64,000 nucleotides of DNA from Chalara sp. BL73. Its lineage: Eukaryota > Ascomycota > Leotiomycetes > Helotiales. The DNA lies in NCBI GenBank assembly GCA_918026815.1, contig CAKJVC010000191.1, positions 310,001-374,000 of the forward strand, written 5' to 3'. The notes beneath the pieces were generated by a model. That model was given only the letters and a program-made list of their open reading frames with translations, was not told where the DNA came from and did no database searches. The translations under genes and the position numbers were made by a program. Within the stretch, counting starts at the first letter, position 1, and the number at the start of each line of letters is the position of its first letter. Of the stretch, positions 21,142-31,974 are shown piece after piece.

Positions 21142-23083
21142 CTTCCCACCTACGATATGCAGGTAAATAGGATAGGTTGCCTTAAATGGCGGTGAATGTG
21201 TGCCGGTACAAGGGCAATGATGGAGGTGTCGTTTCAACGCCTAAATTTGTTGTAATGGAGGTTTATACTCTCGTCCAAGTTGAACGGGATCTAGTAGAGT
21301 CCGCGAGAAACTGTCAGGAATAGTCTGCGTAAGTTCCCTCGGATGGAGCCTAGCCCTCGTACTTCTGCGAAGAGCGCAACTCGATCAGTGTTGTAATGTG
21401 AATAGCAGGCCCTGATTGTATGCCGGGCGGCTTAGACAATAAGAGTCTGGATCTTCGTCGATGTCGATGATTGATTGAAAGTCTCGTTGGCTGAAGGACT
21501 GCGAACATGCTCGGACGAGCATGCCCGCAGTGGGGATTCACAGCGCAGCGATTGCCTGTGGCATGATGTCGACGAAGGTGTAGATATTTTATGTATGCTA
21601 TATGCGGTGGATAGTGCGACTTCGTTGTCTTTTTTGGAATGGTGGTGTTGGTTGAGGGGAGGGAAAAAGGTTGTCGGGGTGGAGTAGTCAGATATAAATT
21701 TTGAGCCAAGACCCTGACCGCGCTAGGGAACATCTCTAAACGGTTGACAAACGCCCATGATTCGCCATCATAGCTTTCACCGCTACAACGTAAGGGACAA
21801 CTGTTACAGCACCTGGTTCAATTTTGGATGAATTGAAGAATCTATATGATATGGATGAAGATGGGTATGCGCAGAGGAGACTCCATGTTCATGATGGAGG
21901 GGTGAAGCGTTATCTCTCATCCAAGGTAATCTTACTCACCATGCAGGCAGACATCCAGTGTTCAGGCCTGCCTTTTCCCCTCTCCCAAACAAAACGGCAG
22001 AAACGGTATGGCACTATGAGGAAAAGGGTGTCAGAAAAGATGAAAGCTTGGACGACCTGTTCGGTTTGCTGTTACTGCTCACACAACTCCCCATGTGTTT
22101 GCCTATCCCCTCAATGGAAGTAATATTTTAAAACGTATACCTACCGTTACACAAATATCTATTATTGGTAAATAATGACCCTTCGGCCACGACTCATTCT
22201 CCCAATATGAATCCTAAAATGAGGCTGAGGATCAAAAGTACCGCCAGCCTGAGAACCCTGACCTGGCCAGCCAGACCATCTTTCCAGCAATGACGCAGCG
22301 CTTAGCGTCTTGTCGAGTCATGGCCACGAGCTTTATGACTCTAAAAAATCTTGCCATCGATTCTTTAGAATTTTCCCTCCCTATGCCCCTAAATTTGAAA
22401 ATTCCCAGATAGCGGAATGCTCCGATTGAGATCTTTCAAGTCCACAAAATTGCCCTTTTCTTCATTGTGGAACTTTTTTTTGGGAAAAATATTCTGCCAC
22501 CGCCTTTTCTATCGCGGGGCTCGAAAGATTGTCTCAGATCAGATACCACCGGAAATAGTTTAGCGTTGTAACCCCTCATTTTTATCATGTGATTGAAGCA
22601 TCACATGATGTCATCCACAGAGATGCGGCCCTTAACGTAAGGGGTTCAGACTGAAGAAATCTCTTGAAATATATAGTGGTCCTTATTAATTTATGGAAAA
22701 TCCTCGTACTTTTCTCTGTGAGCACACAAATTCATATAGGCGACTTTCCTTACCATAAGCATAGATGTGCATTTACTTGAGGTGTCCCTGGCATGTGAAG
22801 ACTAGAAGACCACATCTTCCTGTCCTAGTAATAGGGTTATATGGCTAGGAAACCCACATTTACCAGCTATTACGGGATTAGAAGTATCGAATGCAAAAAT
22901 TTAGAGTCACCTAAAGAAGATTTTGAAAGAAGGGATCTTCATCATTCGAGGTACCAATGACAACACCCTTCCTCCAAGTATCATGCGCCAAGGGTACGTC
23001 TAACCGCCGATGTATCCCACTATCCCATAGTATAGTCTCGTAAAACCATTGCATCTCCCCGTCAAAGTTATGGGTATTCCTAT
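21142..23083. other. intergenic region, 1.9 kb
   Basis: No supported gene. A 10-base perfect inverted repeat, ATCATGTGAT / ATCACATGAT with a 6-base spacer, lies at 22584-22609 and contains two E-box-like CANNTG cores. Confidence 0.45.
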
Positions 23084-23917
23084 TCAGCCCAAGTCACCCC
23101 TATGGCATGATTCGACCCTTGGAACGTTGTAATCTGGCCTGTCGTGCTTGATATTTGTCAATAGACGCACAATCGCCTTCTTTACAGCCTTTTCCCTGCC
23201 CTCATCGTTATATAAGAAGATTAGTAAAAGCAGCTCAAGCCTTGTAAAGCAAATTATCAAATGATGCCCAGCGGATCCATGGAGACCTGGTAGCTCCATG
23301 TTCTCGGGAACTGGAATCGCAACTTTCTTGAACGATGCAAAGCAGGGTCGAATGTGAGTGGACAAAAGAGAGGAACCATCCAAAATAGCGTCGGTGTGAA
23401 ACAGAATTGAAGCCCGATTATTTCTTGCGTTTTCAAATAGGACAATATCCTTGTCGCTGAAATGAAGGACGCCTTTTCGGTTGACCTGGAGCTGGTGTTT
23501 GAAGGCATCGAGATAGACGTCTCTGCTTTGGACGCAAGCTTTTGCGATACTCGTTTCAAAAACCTGCTCTGACGATGGACTAAGGCAAGGTTAGCATGAA
23601 GCGGATCCTGAGTGGCTTTTTTATTGGTGTGAGACTTGCATTTTGCTGCTACGGCGGACCCAGAATAAGTTCATCCAGAAGTAACGTGGTGTGTGCTCGT
23701 CAAGGAGCTTTGCGAGCTCCAAGGAGACCAAGCGACCCTTTAGGTTTCCATCCTTGTCACAGCTCAGAGGGAGAGCTTTGTACCAAATCTTTAGCTGGAG
23801 CTCAGTAGGAAGGCTGGTGAAGATGGTGAACGTAGCTGGGACTTCTGTATTGTTTAAAGTCAGTATTAAGGACGTGGCAGCTTTCTGAAAATACGTGCCA
23901 GGGACAACACCAGTCAT
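23084..23917 (-). pseudogene. 2EXR-domain protein gene, apparently broken
   Basis: The minus strand begins MTGVVPGTYFQKAATSLILT. It contains FTIFTSLPTELQLKIWYKAL, the start of the 2EXR domain common in filamentous ascomycetes, and then LAKLLDEHTPRYFWMN. Further on the same frame continues with SSEQVFETSIAKACVQSRDV and a long open part ending at 23084. Between them are two in-frame TAA codons (near 23630 and 23600). I could not find a GT/AG intron that removes both and keeps the frame, although a CTAAC and a TTAG occur there. Either the gene is broken or the intron is unusual. The function of 2EXR proteins is unknown. Confidence 0.55.
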
Positions 23918-24536
23918 GATGTCTGCAATTTCGAGTGAAGCAATGATAAAACCAATTGTATTTAGTTCTTGCAGAAATACTTTTATAAGGGATACGTCTG
24001 GAATGCGTGTTTGGGTGGTGTTGTTTGAAGTGGTTGTGTTCCTTAGGAAATGAAGAAAATATGTAGCAGACTGATTTAGTGTAAATGAGAGTGGCCCAAG
24101 ACAGCACTGAAACGAAATTGAAGAATAAGGGTCTCAATTCCCGCAGGAAAATCGAGATTTGCTGCAAAGAGAATTGTTTATTTATGTCTTGTTACGGGTA
24201 GAACATATTCTATTCTAAAAAGCCATTATTAACACTAGTTTGCGTAAATTACTAAACACTATGTGTGGATGACCATCTTCTCTTTGAATAGCACCGGCAC
24301 AGAGCAGATAAGGCTAGAAACAGTAAATAAATACTCAGTTATAATTGGGAGAAGCCCCCTCCCCCCAAGGCCAGGTCTAGGTCACACGCTCAAAGTCCGC
24401 TTCATTTAAGTGGACATTACCAACGTTCCACAACTCCTCACTAATTAACTCGAATCTCAATCAACAACCCGTACACACCAGGTCACCGTGAGGTGTTCTC
24501 TACCATTGCTTCCGAAAATTCGAATCCTACAAGACG

Positions 24537-25160
24537 TTGCCGACAGCTTATACTCCAGAAAGCGCCTGTTATACTAGTTCCTGTATTCGTCTCATGAAGG
24601 TTTTAACCTTCAACAAAAGTTGTCCTTCGATTCTTACATCCTACTCGATGGTTGATTATTTCCCAGATATGCTCCTTAATTCAGTTTCTGATCATATAGC
24701 ACTAACTACTTGCAGTTTCATCCAACTATTAATGACCTTACCAAAGAAAATTCGAGATGAAACATTTAGATATATCGCCTGCGGGGGTGCTTCACGTATG
24801 GATATGAGCGAATCAGGCCAGTATCAACAAGAATAACACTACACGCATGATCAAAAGGAGAATCCTGGCTATTGCTCTGAGATGAGCATCCCATTATAAT
24901 GTTATGGACTTATCTATAACAACGATGGTTCAGTTATTAACATTCGAATAGACAACCATGGGAGTCGCAGGCATGTCGACTTACGCCAGAGAACGGCTTC
25001 TGGTATGACATTTGGGGAACAAGTGAAGACACAGGATTGTGAACTCCGAGGAAAGCATAGAGAGCTTTTTGAAGCTGCGGGTAGTTATAATAAGACGGCT
25101 AGTCAGCCCATTATCATGGTGGGTTCTCAATGGCTTACGCTTATTGACCGGCTATAATGC
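24537..25160 (+). pseudogene. remnant of an F-box-like or 2EXR-like gene
   Basis: LMTLPKKIRDETFRYIACGG follows an acceptor-like ACTAACTACTTGCAG and resembles the LPxEIRxxIF start of F-box-like domains. The frame then shifts more than once: NQASINKNNTTRMIKRRILA is readable next, and an 80-residue open piece (NDGSVINIRIDNHGSRRHVD and on) ends near 25158. No single intact frame joins the pieces. Confidence 0.3.
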
Positions 25161-25212
25161 AGGGACTAAGACCGGATAACTCGGAACCCAGATTCGTGTA
25201 GCAGAGCCGAGT

Positions 25213-25740
25213 CTAGATGTACTGCAGTTTTTTTCTTAAGAATAATTTCAGCGAGAAATTGATTTGGACGTTCCATTTTGCCAAGTATGTTTCCTCCATC
25301 CCTCCAAATACTTGTATGTTCAAGTGCGAACACCTAACATAGCCGAAGTCAAATTGGATAGCTGCAAGATATTTGATCTCTTTCAGAACCTGTCGTTTGA
25401 TATCCATCTAGAAGCTGAGTCCGGCTCTTGACATACAATCAAATCCATGGTGCATATGAAGCCAAAACTGACTCAACTCCTTCAGCACATCGACTAACTG
25501 CTACTCAATATAGAGAGCCTCACTATCTGGCTGCAGCTCATTCCCAAACAAACTAAAGACCATCGAAACAGGCGCCCAGCACGGTCGTGACTCACTAATC
25601 TTTAAGACATCAATGTACGAAAAAGTCTCGATCGACAGCTCTATATATGGTGGGACTGCGAGATATATACCACACAATTGGGGAATGGATATGGTCAAAA
25701 AAGTTTCCAGATGCCTTTATGCTCCAGCTGTAATTATATG
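25213..25740 (-). pseudogene. remnant of an unknown protein gene
   Basis: One minus-strand frame can be read through two in-frame TAG stops: RHLETFLTISIPQLCGIYLA, FSLFGNELQPDSEALYIE-stop-QLVDVLKELSQFWLHMHHGF, stop, then MDIKRQVLKEIKYLAAIQFD. The even composition and the frame kept across stops suggest a decayed gene. The family is not recognised. Confidence 0.35.
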
Positions 25741-27614
25741 GTAGCAGAAGCTCCAGTTGATACTCACACCAACCTGCTTGTTAATTAACAAGGGAAATGG
25801 TCTTCCTATAGCCGATAGCCATTGAGGTGAGGTGTCTGGTGTCGCTGAAGAATAGAGTGTTGAGACTCTAGCATAAGGCATATCTAGTATTCATTGAATA
25901 CCAAATAAGCCATTCGATTTAGGTTTGAGATTGATGAAACTTTAGTATACGTATACACTTTAGATCAGCCGTTTCGTTGTACTATAATGTAGTAGTAGTG
26001 TCTCTTTATATTAAGGATGGAATACTTAACTAACCCTAAATAATATGAATGATATCCAGCCTTCTAGACCGTTACAGTTAGTGTTTGGTTCACAAAGTCT
26101 CGGCCATCTCACGTATGCCGACTCCTCTTTCAGTGAATTTTCTTCTTCATTTAAAGGATATCATTCCGTGTATGGCTCTGTAAAAATAAGTCGCTACGGA
26201 CCTGCAAATTTCTGACTACTTTTCTATCAGGATGCGCATTTCTCATTTCTCATCCTTTTTTATTTTGGGAAGAGCCAGCCTTTCCAGAATTTCTTCGGAC
26301 ATGAATTAGTGATGCCAGCTGTATTTTCTCACGCGTAAGCTTTACCAAACTGAGCGACGTACATGCACTAATCTGAAGAGCTTGTTGTATGAGTTATGAG
26401 CCTTCTGCAGAGGATGATCAAATATGGCTCCGCAATGTTTAAACTCTACTAAGATTATAGTAGTTACCTGCTTCCAAAAACAGCCACGAACCATCACAGA
26501 TTGCCAGAGTATATAAAGCTTGATACTAAGAGAGCATCCTCTGAAGAACCCTCTGCGGTAGCTTGCTGTGAATGCCTTGCTTAAGGCTTTTACGACCAGA
26601 GAAACGAGATGAGATCTAGCAAGTTTCTATGTATGAGTGAAGGAGTGCATTATATCAAGGAGATGCAATTCAGAGAAGTGAGGAGTACAGGGTGGTATAG
26701 ATGTGCGATTCTTAGGTAAATTGACTGATTTTCAAACATCCGTATCGTAGAAGTAAATAAAGCCATATCTTTTCTCAGCTTAAAGCAAATTGTCAGCAGC
26801 AGAGTCTATTATACATAGGTCTGCTTTATGCTGAACTGGTCCGGTGAATACGTACATACATATGAAGTAATTAGAGCTGTGGCGGCAGAAGCCCATATTT
26901 TACAACTTCGATGATTTATCAGCCGCACATTGATTGGGAAGAACTAGAGAGGCATAACTGACTCATTCTAGCTCAAGTTTCAGGATTGGCTCAATCTGCT
27001 TGAGACAGTGACCCTGAAAATTTATGAACTGCCGAGCTCCTTTTACTTAATGATGAAGTGCTTGATGAGGCTCAAATCAGTGGCTGAATTGAACATAGGC
27101 TAAACTTTGCCACTTAATTATTGACAGTTAAAATTCCCCATCAAGACACTGAAATCAATTTATACGTATTGAAAGAAATTGTATCTGATGTCAATGATGA
27201 TTTCTACAGGGCGCCGCCATCAAACTATAGCTTCTTCTGATGTTTATCTTTGGTTTGCTGATCGGCCTCATATCTTGGCAGCACCTGTTTAATTCCACCA
27301 CCATCATTACTGCTGGAACTCATGGTAGGGCCTCGCTCACCCACAGCACAAGTATATAGAGATGCCGAAATGCTTTGTTACGGGGCTGCAGCTTTATAAA
27401 TATACATACATCTTCAATCTGGATGTCGGCCGGAAAATCTAGCTCTTTAATGGTGAAATTGGATTCTCAACTTGCATGTGCTGAAGTCGGCAGTTAACGC
27501 ATGCTTACTCCTTAAATGCCTTCTGCAATAAGAGAAACTCATTTCGCTTTGACATAACTATATCAAACATCATCAAAATTGGCACGAGATTCATGATTCA
27601 GAGAAGTTCTCAAG
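25741..27614. other. gene-poor AT-rich region
   Basis: No open frame of useful length and no recognisable relic. The base composition is AT-rich compared with the genic parts of the window. Confidence 0.45.
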
Positions 27615-28448
27615 ATGTTTATATCAACTTTCATAGCATTCTTAGGCATCATTGCTATATCACATGCACAATGCACACGAGCAATAATAAAAAGTGCAGC
27701 CGATACATATGTCGCGGCCCAAACTAGTGGCCAAGTAACAAATTTCTCCACATTTACCAACAACGTCAACTACACCGAAAATGAAAAGCAAGCAAGTCTT
27801 ACAACTGGCATTCTGTCTAAACCATTGAAGATCGATCACAGCCGCAGTATCCTTGACACCACCATCTGCGGGGCTTTCACAGAAATCATCGTCACCGACC
27901 TCGCGAAACCGTATGTGATCGCAACTCGCATGCTCTTCACGGACGACAAGGTCACGACAATGGAGTCCATTGTGACGACTACCGGCGACTGGGCATTCAA
28001 TGCGACAAGCTACCTCAGCTACGTTGCTCAAGAGAATTGGGATCCAATACCTGTGGATAAGCGGGAGAGTAGAGCGGTTATACAAGCAGCTGGAGATGCA
28101 TACTTCAACCGATTTAATAACACCAGCGTCGTGGTGCCATGGGGTCCCCCATGTACCCGCATCGAAGGAGGGATTATAGTCAGAGGGACCTTAACAGGAG
28201 ATGACTGCGTAATGGTCTGGCCATCCACTATTGTGGTCACAAACAGACGCTATATTATTGACGAGGAAGCAGGGACGGTGGACATCTTCCTCGGCTTTCC
28301 AGGCTTAGATCGCTCGCAAGGTCAAGCGCCTATGCCTGATAGCCATTTATTTAGAGTTGAGGGAGGAAAGATCAAGTATGTGCATACGGTGTCCCACTGT
28401 GTACAAGCTGGATGTGGAATGAATGGGACGGCCATTGGGAGATCGTGA
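27615..28448 (+). CDS. secreted protein with DUF8021-like domain
   Basis: A single exon of 277 residues. The N-terminus MFISTFIAFLGIIAISHA is a clear signal peptide, with the mature protein starting near QCTR. The family pattern is seen in the segments ADTYVAAQTSGQVTNFS, NYTENEKQASLTTGIL and DHSRSILDTTICGAFTEII, and near the end FRVEGGKIKYVHTVSHCVQAG. Several NxT/NxS sites and an even number of Cys fit a secreted glycoprotein. The domain is found in secreted fungal proteins of unknown role. The upstream leader has no competing ATG in frame. Confidence 0.8.
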   Translation: MFISTFIAFLGIIAISHAQCTRAIIKSAADTYVAAQTSGQVTNFSTFTNNVNYTENEKQASLTTGILSKPLKIDHSRSILDTTICGAFTEIIVTDLAKPYVIATRMLFTDDKVTTMESIVTTTGDWAFNATSYLSYVAQENWDPIPVDKRESRAVIQAAGDAYFNRFNNTSVVVPWGPPCTRIEGGIIVRGTLTGDDCVMVWPSTIVVTNRRYIIDEEAGTVDIFLGFPGLDRSQGQAPMPDSHLFRVEGGKIKYVHTVSHCVQAGCGMNGTAIGRS

Positions 28449-29162
28449 TTTGCCGAAATCCTGAACAATTCTGCTACAAAGGAGCTTGTAGCTAGTGAGC
28501 ATAAGGTACCCAATAATAATGGCTTTCCGATAGGTTCTTATATAGTCCGTTGCACGAAGTACCTTATTTAGTGTTCTCGTGTCGCATGATATAGAGGATG
28601 AACGAGAGACGAGAAGCACAGAACACCTCTCTCTGCTGTCCATAAAGTTCGAATAGCCTTTAAGCTACAAGATATGTTAGGTTTAGATGCCACAGTAAGC
28701 GCGTATTATTAGTTTAATGTACGTCATGGAGTGACACACATTCTCTGACTCGTGTTTCATTTTATAATATCACGAGCCGGAATGGAGATTATCAAATTGC
28801 ATTGTAATTACTGACGTGTCTGATATTACAAACTCTTTGCGCATCAAGGTCAAAGAAATATCAACTTGCTATCATATTATTTTAAAATTATGAGGTAAGA
28901 CTTATACCACTGTATCCCCACTTTGCAACTGTATAATTGGAATATCGCGTTGCTGATCAGATTGCTCGACAGGACAGTCACTTCCAATAAAGAGTATCTC
29001 GTATTAGTCTTAGCCCTAACGCCTCATCTATCCAAGCTCCGCACTCAGATACTCTAGATGTATGTCGTAATAGTACACTCTATAGCTCTATAAACAGTCT
29101 AAAAGCCGGCACTATGCCCTTGCTAAATGTCCATATAGCCTCTATGTCCAGTTTCCCTCAAG
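28449..29162. other. intergenic region between convergent genes
   Basis: 3' flanks of the DUF8021-like gene and the mitochondrial carrier. AT-rich, with no supported gene. Confidence 0.5.
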
Positions 29163-29990
29163 TTACTCCTCTGCCGGACGATCAGGCTTCAAGTACTCTA
29201 TAATACTCATCGTAATGATCGAACTGGGGACTGAACACGTCAATCGTGGCGCTAGCCCTGCGTAGAATCCCATCCTTCCACTCTCAAGCATGACGTTCTT
29301 GACAATTTGTCGGACCCCTCCACGATCCGATAATCGTCCCGTGATCCCAATCATTTCTGTAACCGTCTCACTCGTAGCCACCTGGTATCTCGTCTTGACC
29401 AAATCAAATGGGTACATAACACCTTGGGCTGTCGCAATAGATGTGGCAGTACTGAAGGCGATCTTTGCCGAATAGGTCCAGCCGTCTGGTAACTGCTTCT
29501 TCGTATTCTCGTAGACAGCCCAGAAAATTGAATTGAAAGGAATGTAGATTGCCAAGCCCATTCCATAGCCTCGGTAGAACCCTCTAATTCCCTCTTTGTT
29601 GCTGATGTCTCCTAGTTGATACAACAGTCTTCCCTCCTGGCTACTTCGGCTAATTTGTAGCCTAGCCTTAATGACTTCTAACGGCGTCCATAAGAGCGAT
29701 GAGGCTAACTCCGCCGTGATACCAGCGAGGATATAGCTGTATGTATTGTCTCCCAAGCGTTTGATGAACGCATCCTTGGAGGCGCGGTATGCACAGTAGT
29801 AGGCGGTGGTGGCAGGGGTCGTAATTAGAATGCTGGCTCCAACACCACGATAATAGGTATGTAGTGGGACAGAGAAAATTGGTCGACGTGTTGATGACGC
29901 GTGTTGGATTGCGATAGTATCTAGAGGAAAGCATGCAACTCTTGCGGATATACTTGCTGCCACACTGGCTCCTAACGTCTGTAGATCCAT
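29163..29990 (-). CDS. mitochondrial carrier family protein
   Basis: A single exon of 275 residues, slightly short of the usual 290-310. Three repeats carry the carrier signature: FPLDTI near residue 21, TPLEVIKARLQ near 102 and YPFDLVKTRYQ near 195. The second half of each repeat shows G-rich amphipathic helices (FYRGYGMGLAIYIPFNSIFW, MGFYAGLAPRLTCSVPSSII). It would exchange a small solute across the inner mitochondrial membrane. The substrate cannot be told from the sequence; repeat 1 is the most divergent. An upstream ATG was not seen in frame. Confidence 0.9.
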   Translation of the reverse strand: MDLQTLGASVAASISARVACFPLDTIAIQHASSTRRPIFSVPLHTYYRGVGASILITTPATTAYYCAYRASKDAFIKRLGDNTYSYILAGITAELASSLLWTPLEVIKARLQISRSSQEGRLLYQLGDISNKEGIRGFYRGYGMGLAIYIPFNSIFWAVYENTKKQLPDGWTYSAKIAFSTATSIATAQGVMYPFDLVKTRYQVATSETVTEMIGITGRLSDRGGVRQIVKNVMLESGRMGFYAGLAPRLTCSVPSSIITMSIIEYLKPDRPAEE

Positions 29991-31087
29991 CGATAGGCGG
30001 AGTCACGTTGTTTGCTAGGGGAGAATTTTTTTGTCATTGTTTCAGCATGGTCCGTGCACAAACTAGTTTGTGAATTTTGCTCGGCTCATAGGGGGCTCGC
30101 TACGGGGCTTCGCTTCGGGGTTGGCCCAACTGGGTGCAACTCGGTGGGCTAGAAGTATTATGCAAACATTGGGTCCATAGCTTATCTGTCTTTTGTCAGA
30201 TATTTTGTTATGTTGAAACATATGCCCCTTACAACTGTCTCAATGATCCTCTGCATTGTTCTTTGTGAGCTAACGTGCACTGTATTGTAAAATTTGGTGT
30301 GCAAAACGCATGGAGCTCTACACCAAACCCATGTCAACACAAAATGGATAGACACCAACACCAACCGGATCTTTCGAGCCCACTTCCGTGATTTGAGCTG
30401 CACAGAATTACTGCAGAAAGCATGCTCGACAGCGTATCGGGAAGGCAGTCATACCCCGAACTGTCAACCAATGAATATCCTCCGGGAGTTTACTCCGAGT
30501 AATTTCCGGAGATACCTCTACCATACGTCTTACTTGTGTCTTCCTTTGCCGGGAATCTTAGCACGAGGCCACGAGGGTCCCCATGATGCTGTTATCTGTG
30601 ATTCTGAAAGATATTGGACAACGAGGTTTGTGTAACGCATGATCGTGTCATTATTGATGTTTATGTTCTGATATTGACTCATCTGACCTCGAGACGCCTT
30701 AGCTGAGAGCATAGGGTTATTGGCTCAAGCATATGAGACAATGGAGTCTTGGGGAGCTTGGGAGCAAGTGAAACTTGGAAGTTTTTGGATAAAGAAGAGA
30801 GTTTTGCAGGTGTGGGGCTTTCACTGGGGCAGCGAATAGTTTCGTGACTTGACTAATGGTTGCTAGCGAAAGCTGTACACGACCTGCCTGAGGATGGCTC
30901 AACGGCCCCATTTGGATTTCTGCATATGAGAACTTCGGCTTGGCTTCTCTGCCCTAGCCTCTCCTCCTATCCCTTGGGAGTGTGTCCGCTTCCCCTCGCA
31001 TATTTAAACTATTCATATTAAAAGCTTGAGGCAAAGCTTACTTACATTTGTGAATCTGCTACCTCGCGCTGGTTGTCGAACTCCATT
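29991..31087. other. intergenic region
   Basis: Promoters of the carrier (minus) and of the small gene that starts at 31088 (plus). A GC-rich imperfect repeat of GGGGCTTCGCTTCGGGG type lies near 30110. No supported gene. Confidence 0.45.
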
Positions 31088-31677
31088 ATGTCGTCAGTAC
31101 CACCACTTGCTATGAGCGAAACAAAAGCCACTTTTCAAGCTCACCTGACTATCTCAGATGACACATATCAAAAAATGGCTGTAAGATACCTCTTCGTCCA
31201 TTTAAATCGCCTCTTAAATCTCAATGTTACTAAATTGGGGCTTAGAAAGAAGTGGAACCTATGTACACCTGGCTGATAACAAACAAATCGCACCTGAAAG
31301 AGAACGGCAAGCGCTACCCACCCTATGACTGGAGTGACATTGCCGAGAGGCCCAAAGATGAAGCAATGTACTATATCTCTCAATCCTCCGACCCAGAAAC
31401 AGCTTACTATTGGAACCTTGCAGTTCCTACTGAGAGCTGTCCAAACTGGATTGCGAGGTGGTTTTTATATCATAAGTTCAGATATCGGGATAGAAGAATA
31501 AGACAATCTTTCAAGCCTGGTTCCAAAGTGTCATCAGAGCCATCTCTAGAGGAAAGAACGACGGACAATGGCTATGGATATAGTTATGATAGAAAAAATA
31601 GTGGGGCAGGAGAAAAAATCAAAGCCCAGAATGGTCCACACAACTTATACTACGATCCAGTCAGAGATGTGATGTAG
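31088..31677 (+). CDS. small conserved fungal protein of unknown function
   Basis: Exons 31088-31180 and 31246-31677, 174 residues. The intron has GTAAGA, GTTACTAA and TTAG. The core reads YPPYDWSDIAERPKDEAMYY, YYWNLAVPTESCPNWIARWF and LYHKFRYRDRRIR, a dense aromatic and charged block that looks conserved, followed by a low-complexity tail. I do not recognise a named family. There is no signal peptide or membrane segment, so a soluble intracellular protein is likely. It is convergent with HIR3. Confidence 0.65.
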
Positions 31678-31974
31678 ATATCAATCTCACTTTTTCGAAG
31701 TTAGCCATATACACGTCAGTGTTTGATATTGTTTAATAAGCTATACTTGTCAAAGTTCAAAGGTTAGCAACACCATAAACTCTATTCAACTACGCACTAA
31801 AACCGATTATACTAATACATTTTGCAGCATCTCCAGGTTAAGCAAAATATACAACACCTGTGACTAGTCATATGGCTTGGTATCATGTCCCATCCAGGCG
31901 CCATTGCCAAAATTCTTTTATATTGTACAAGCCTCGATCCTCCGCAGTTCCTTGTCCTTGCTGTGATGGAAGTT

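Noticed and set aside
24515..24540. TTCGAATCC resembling the T-loop of a tRNA.
   Set aside because: No acceptor stem, D-loop or anticodon arm can be formed around it.
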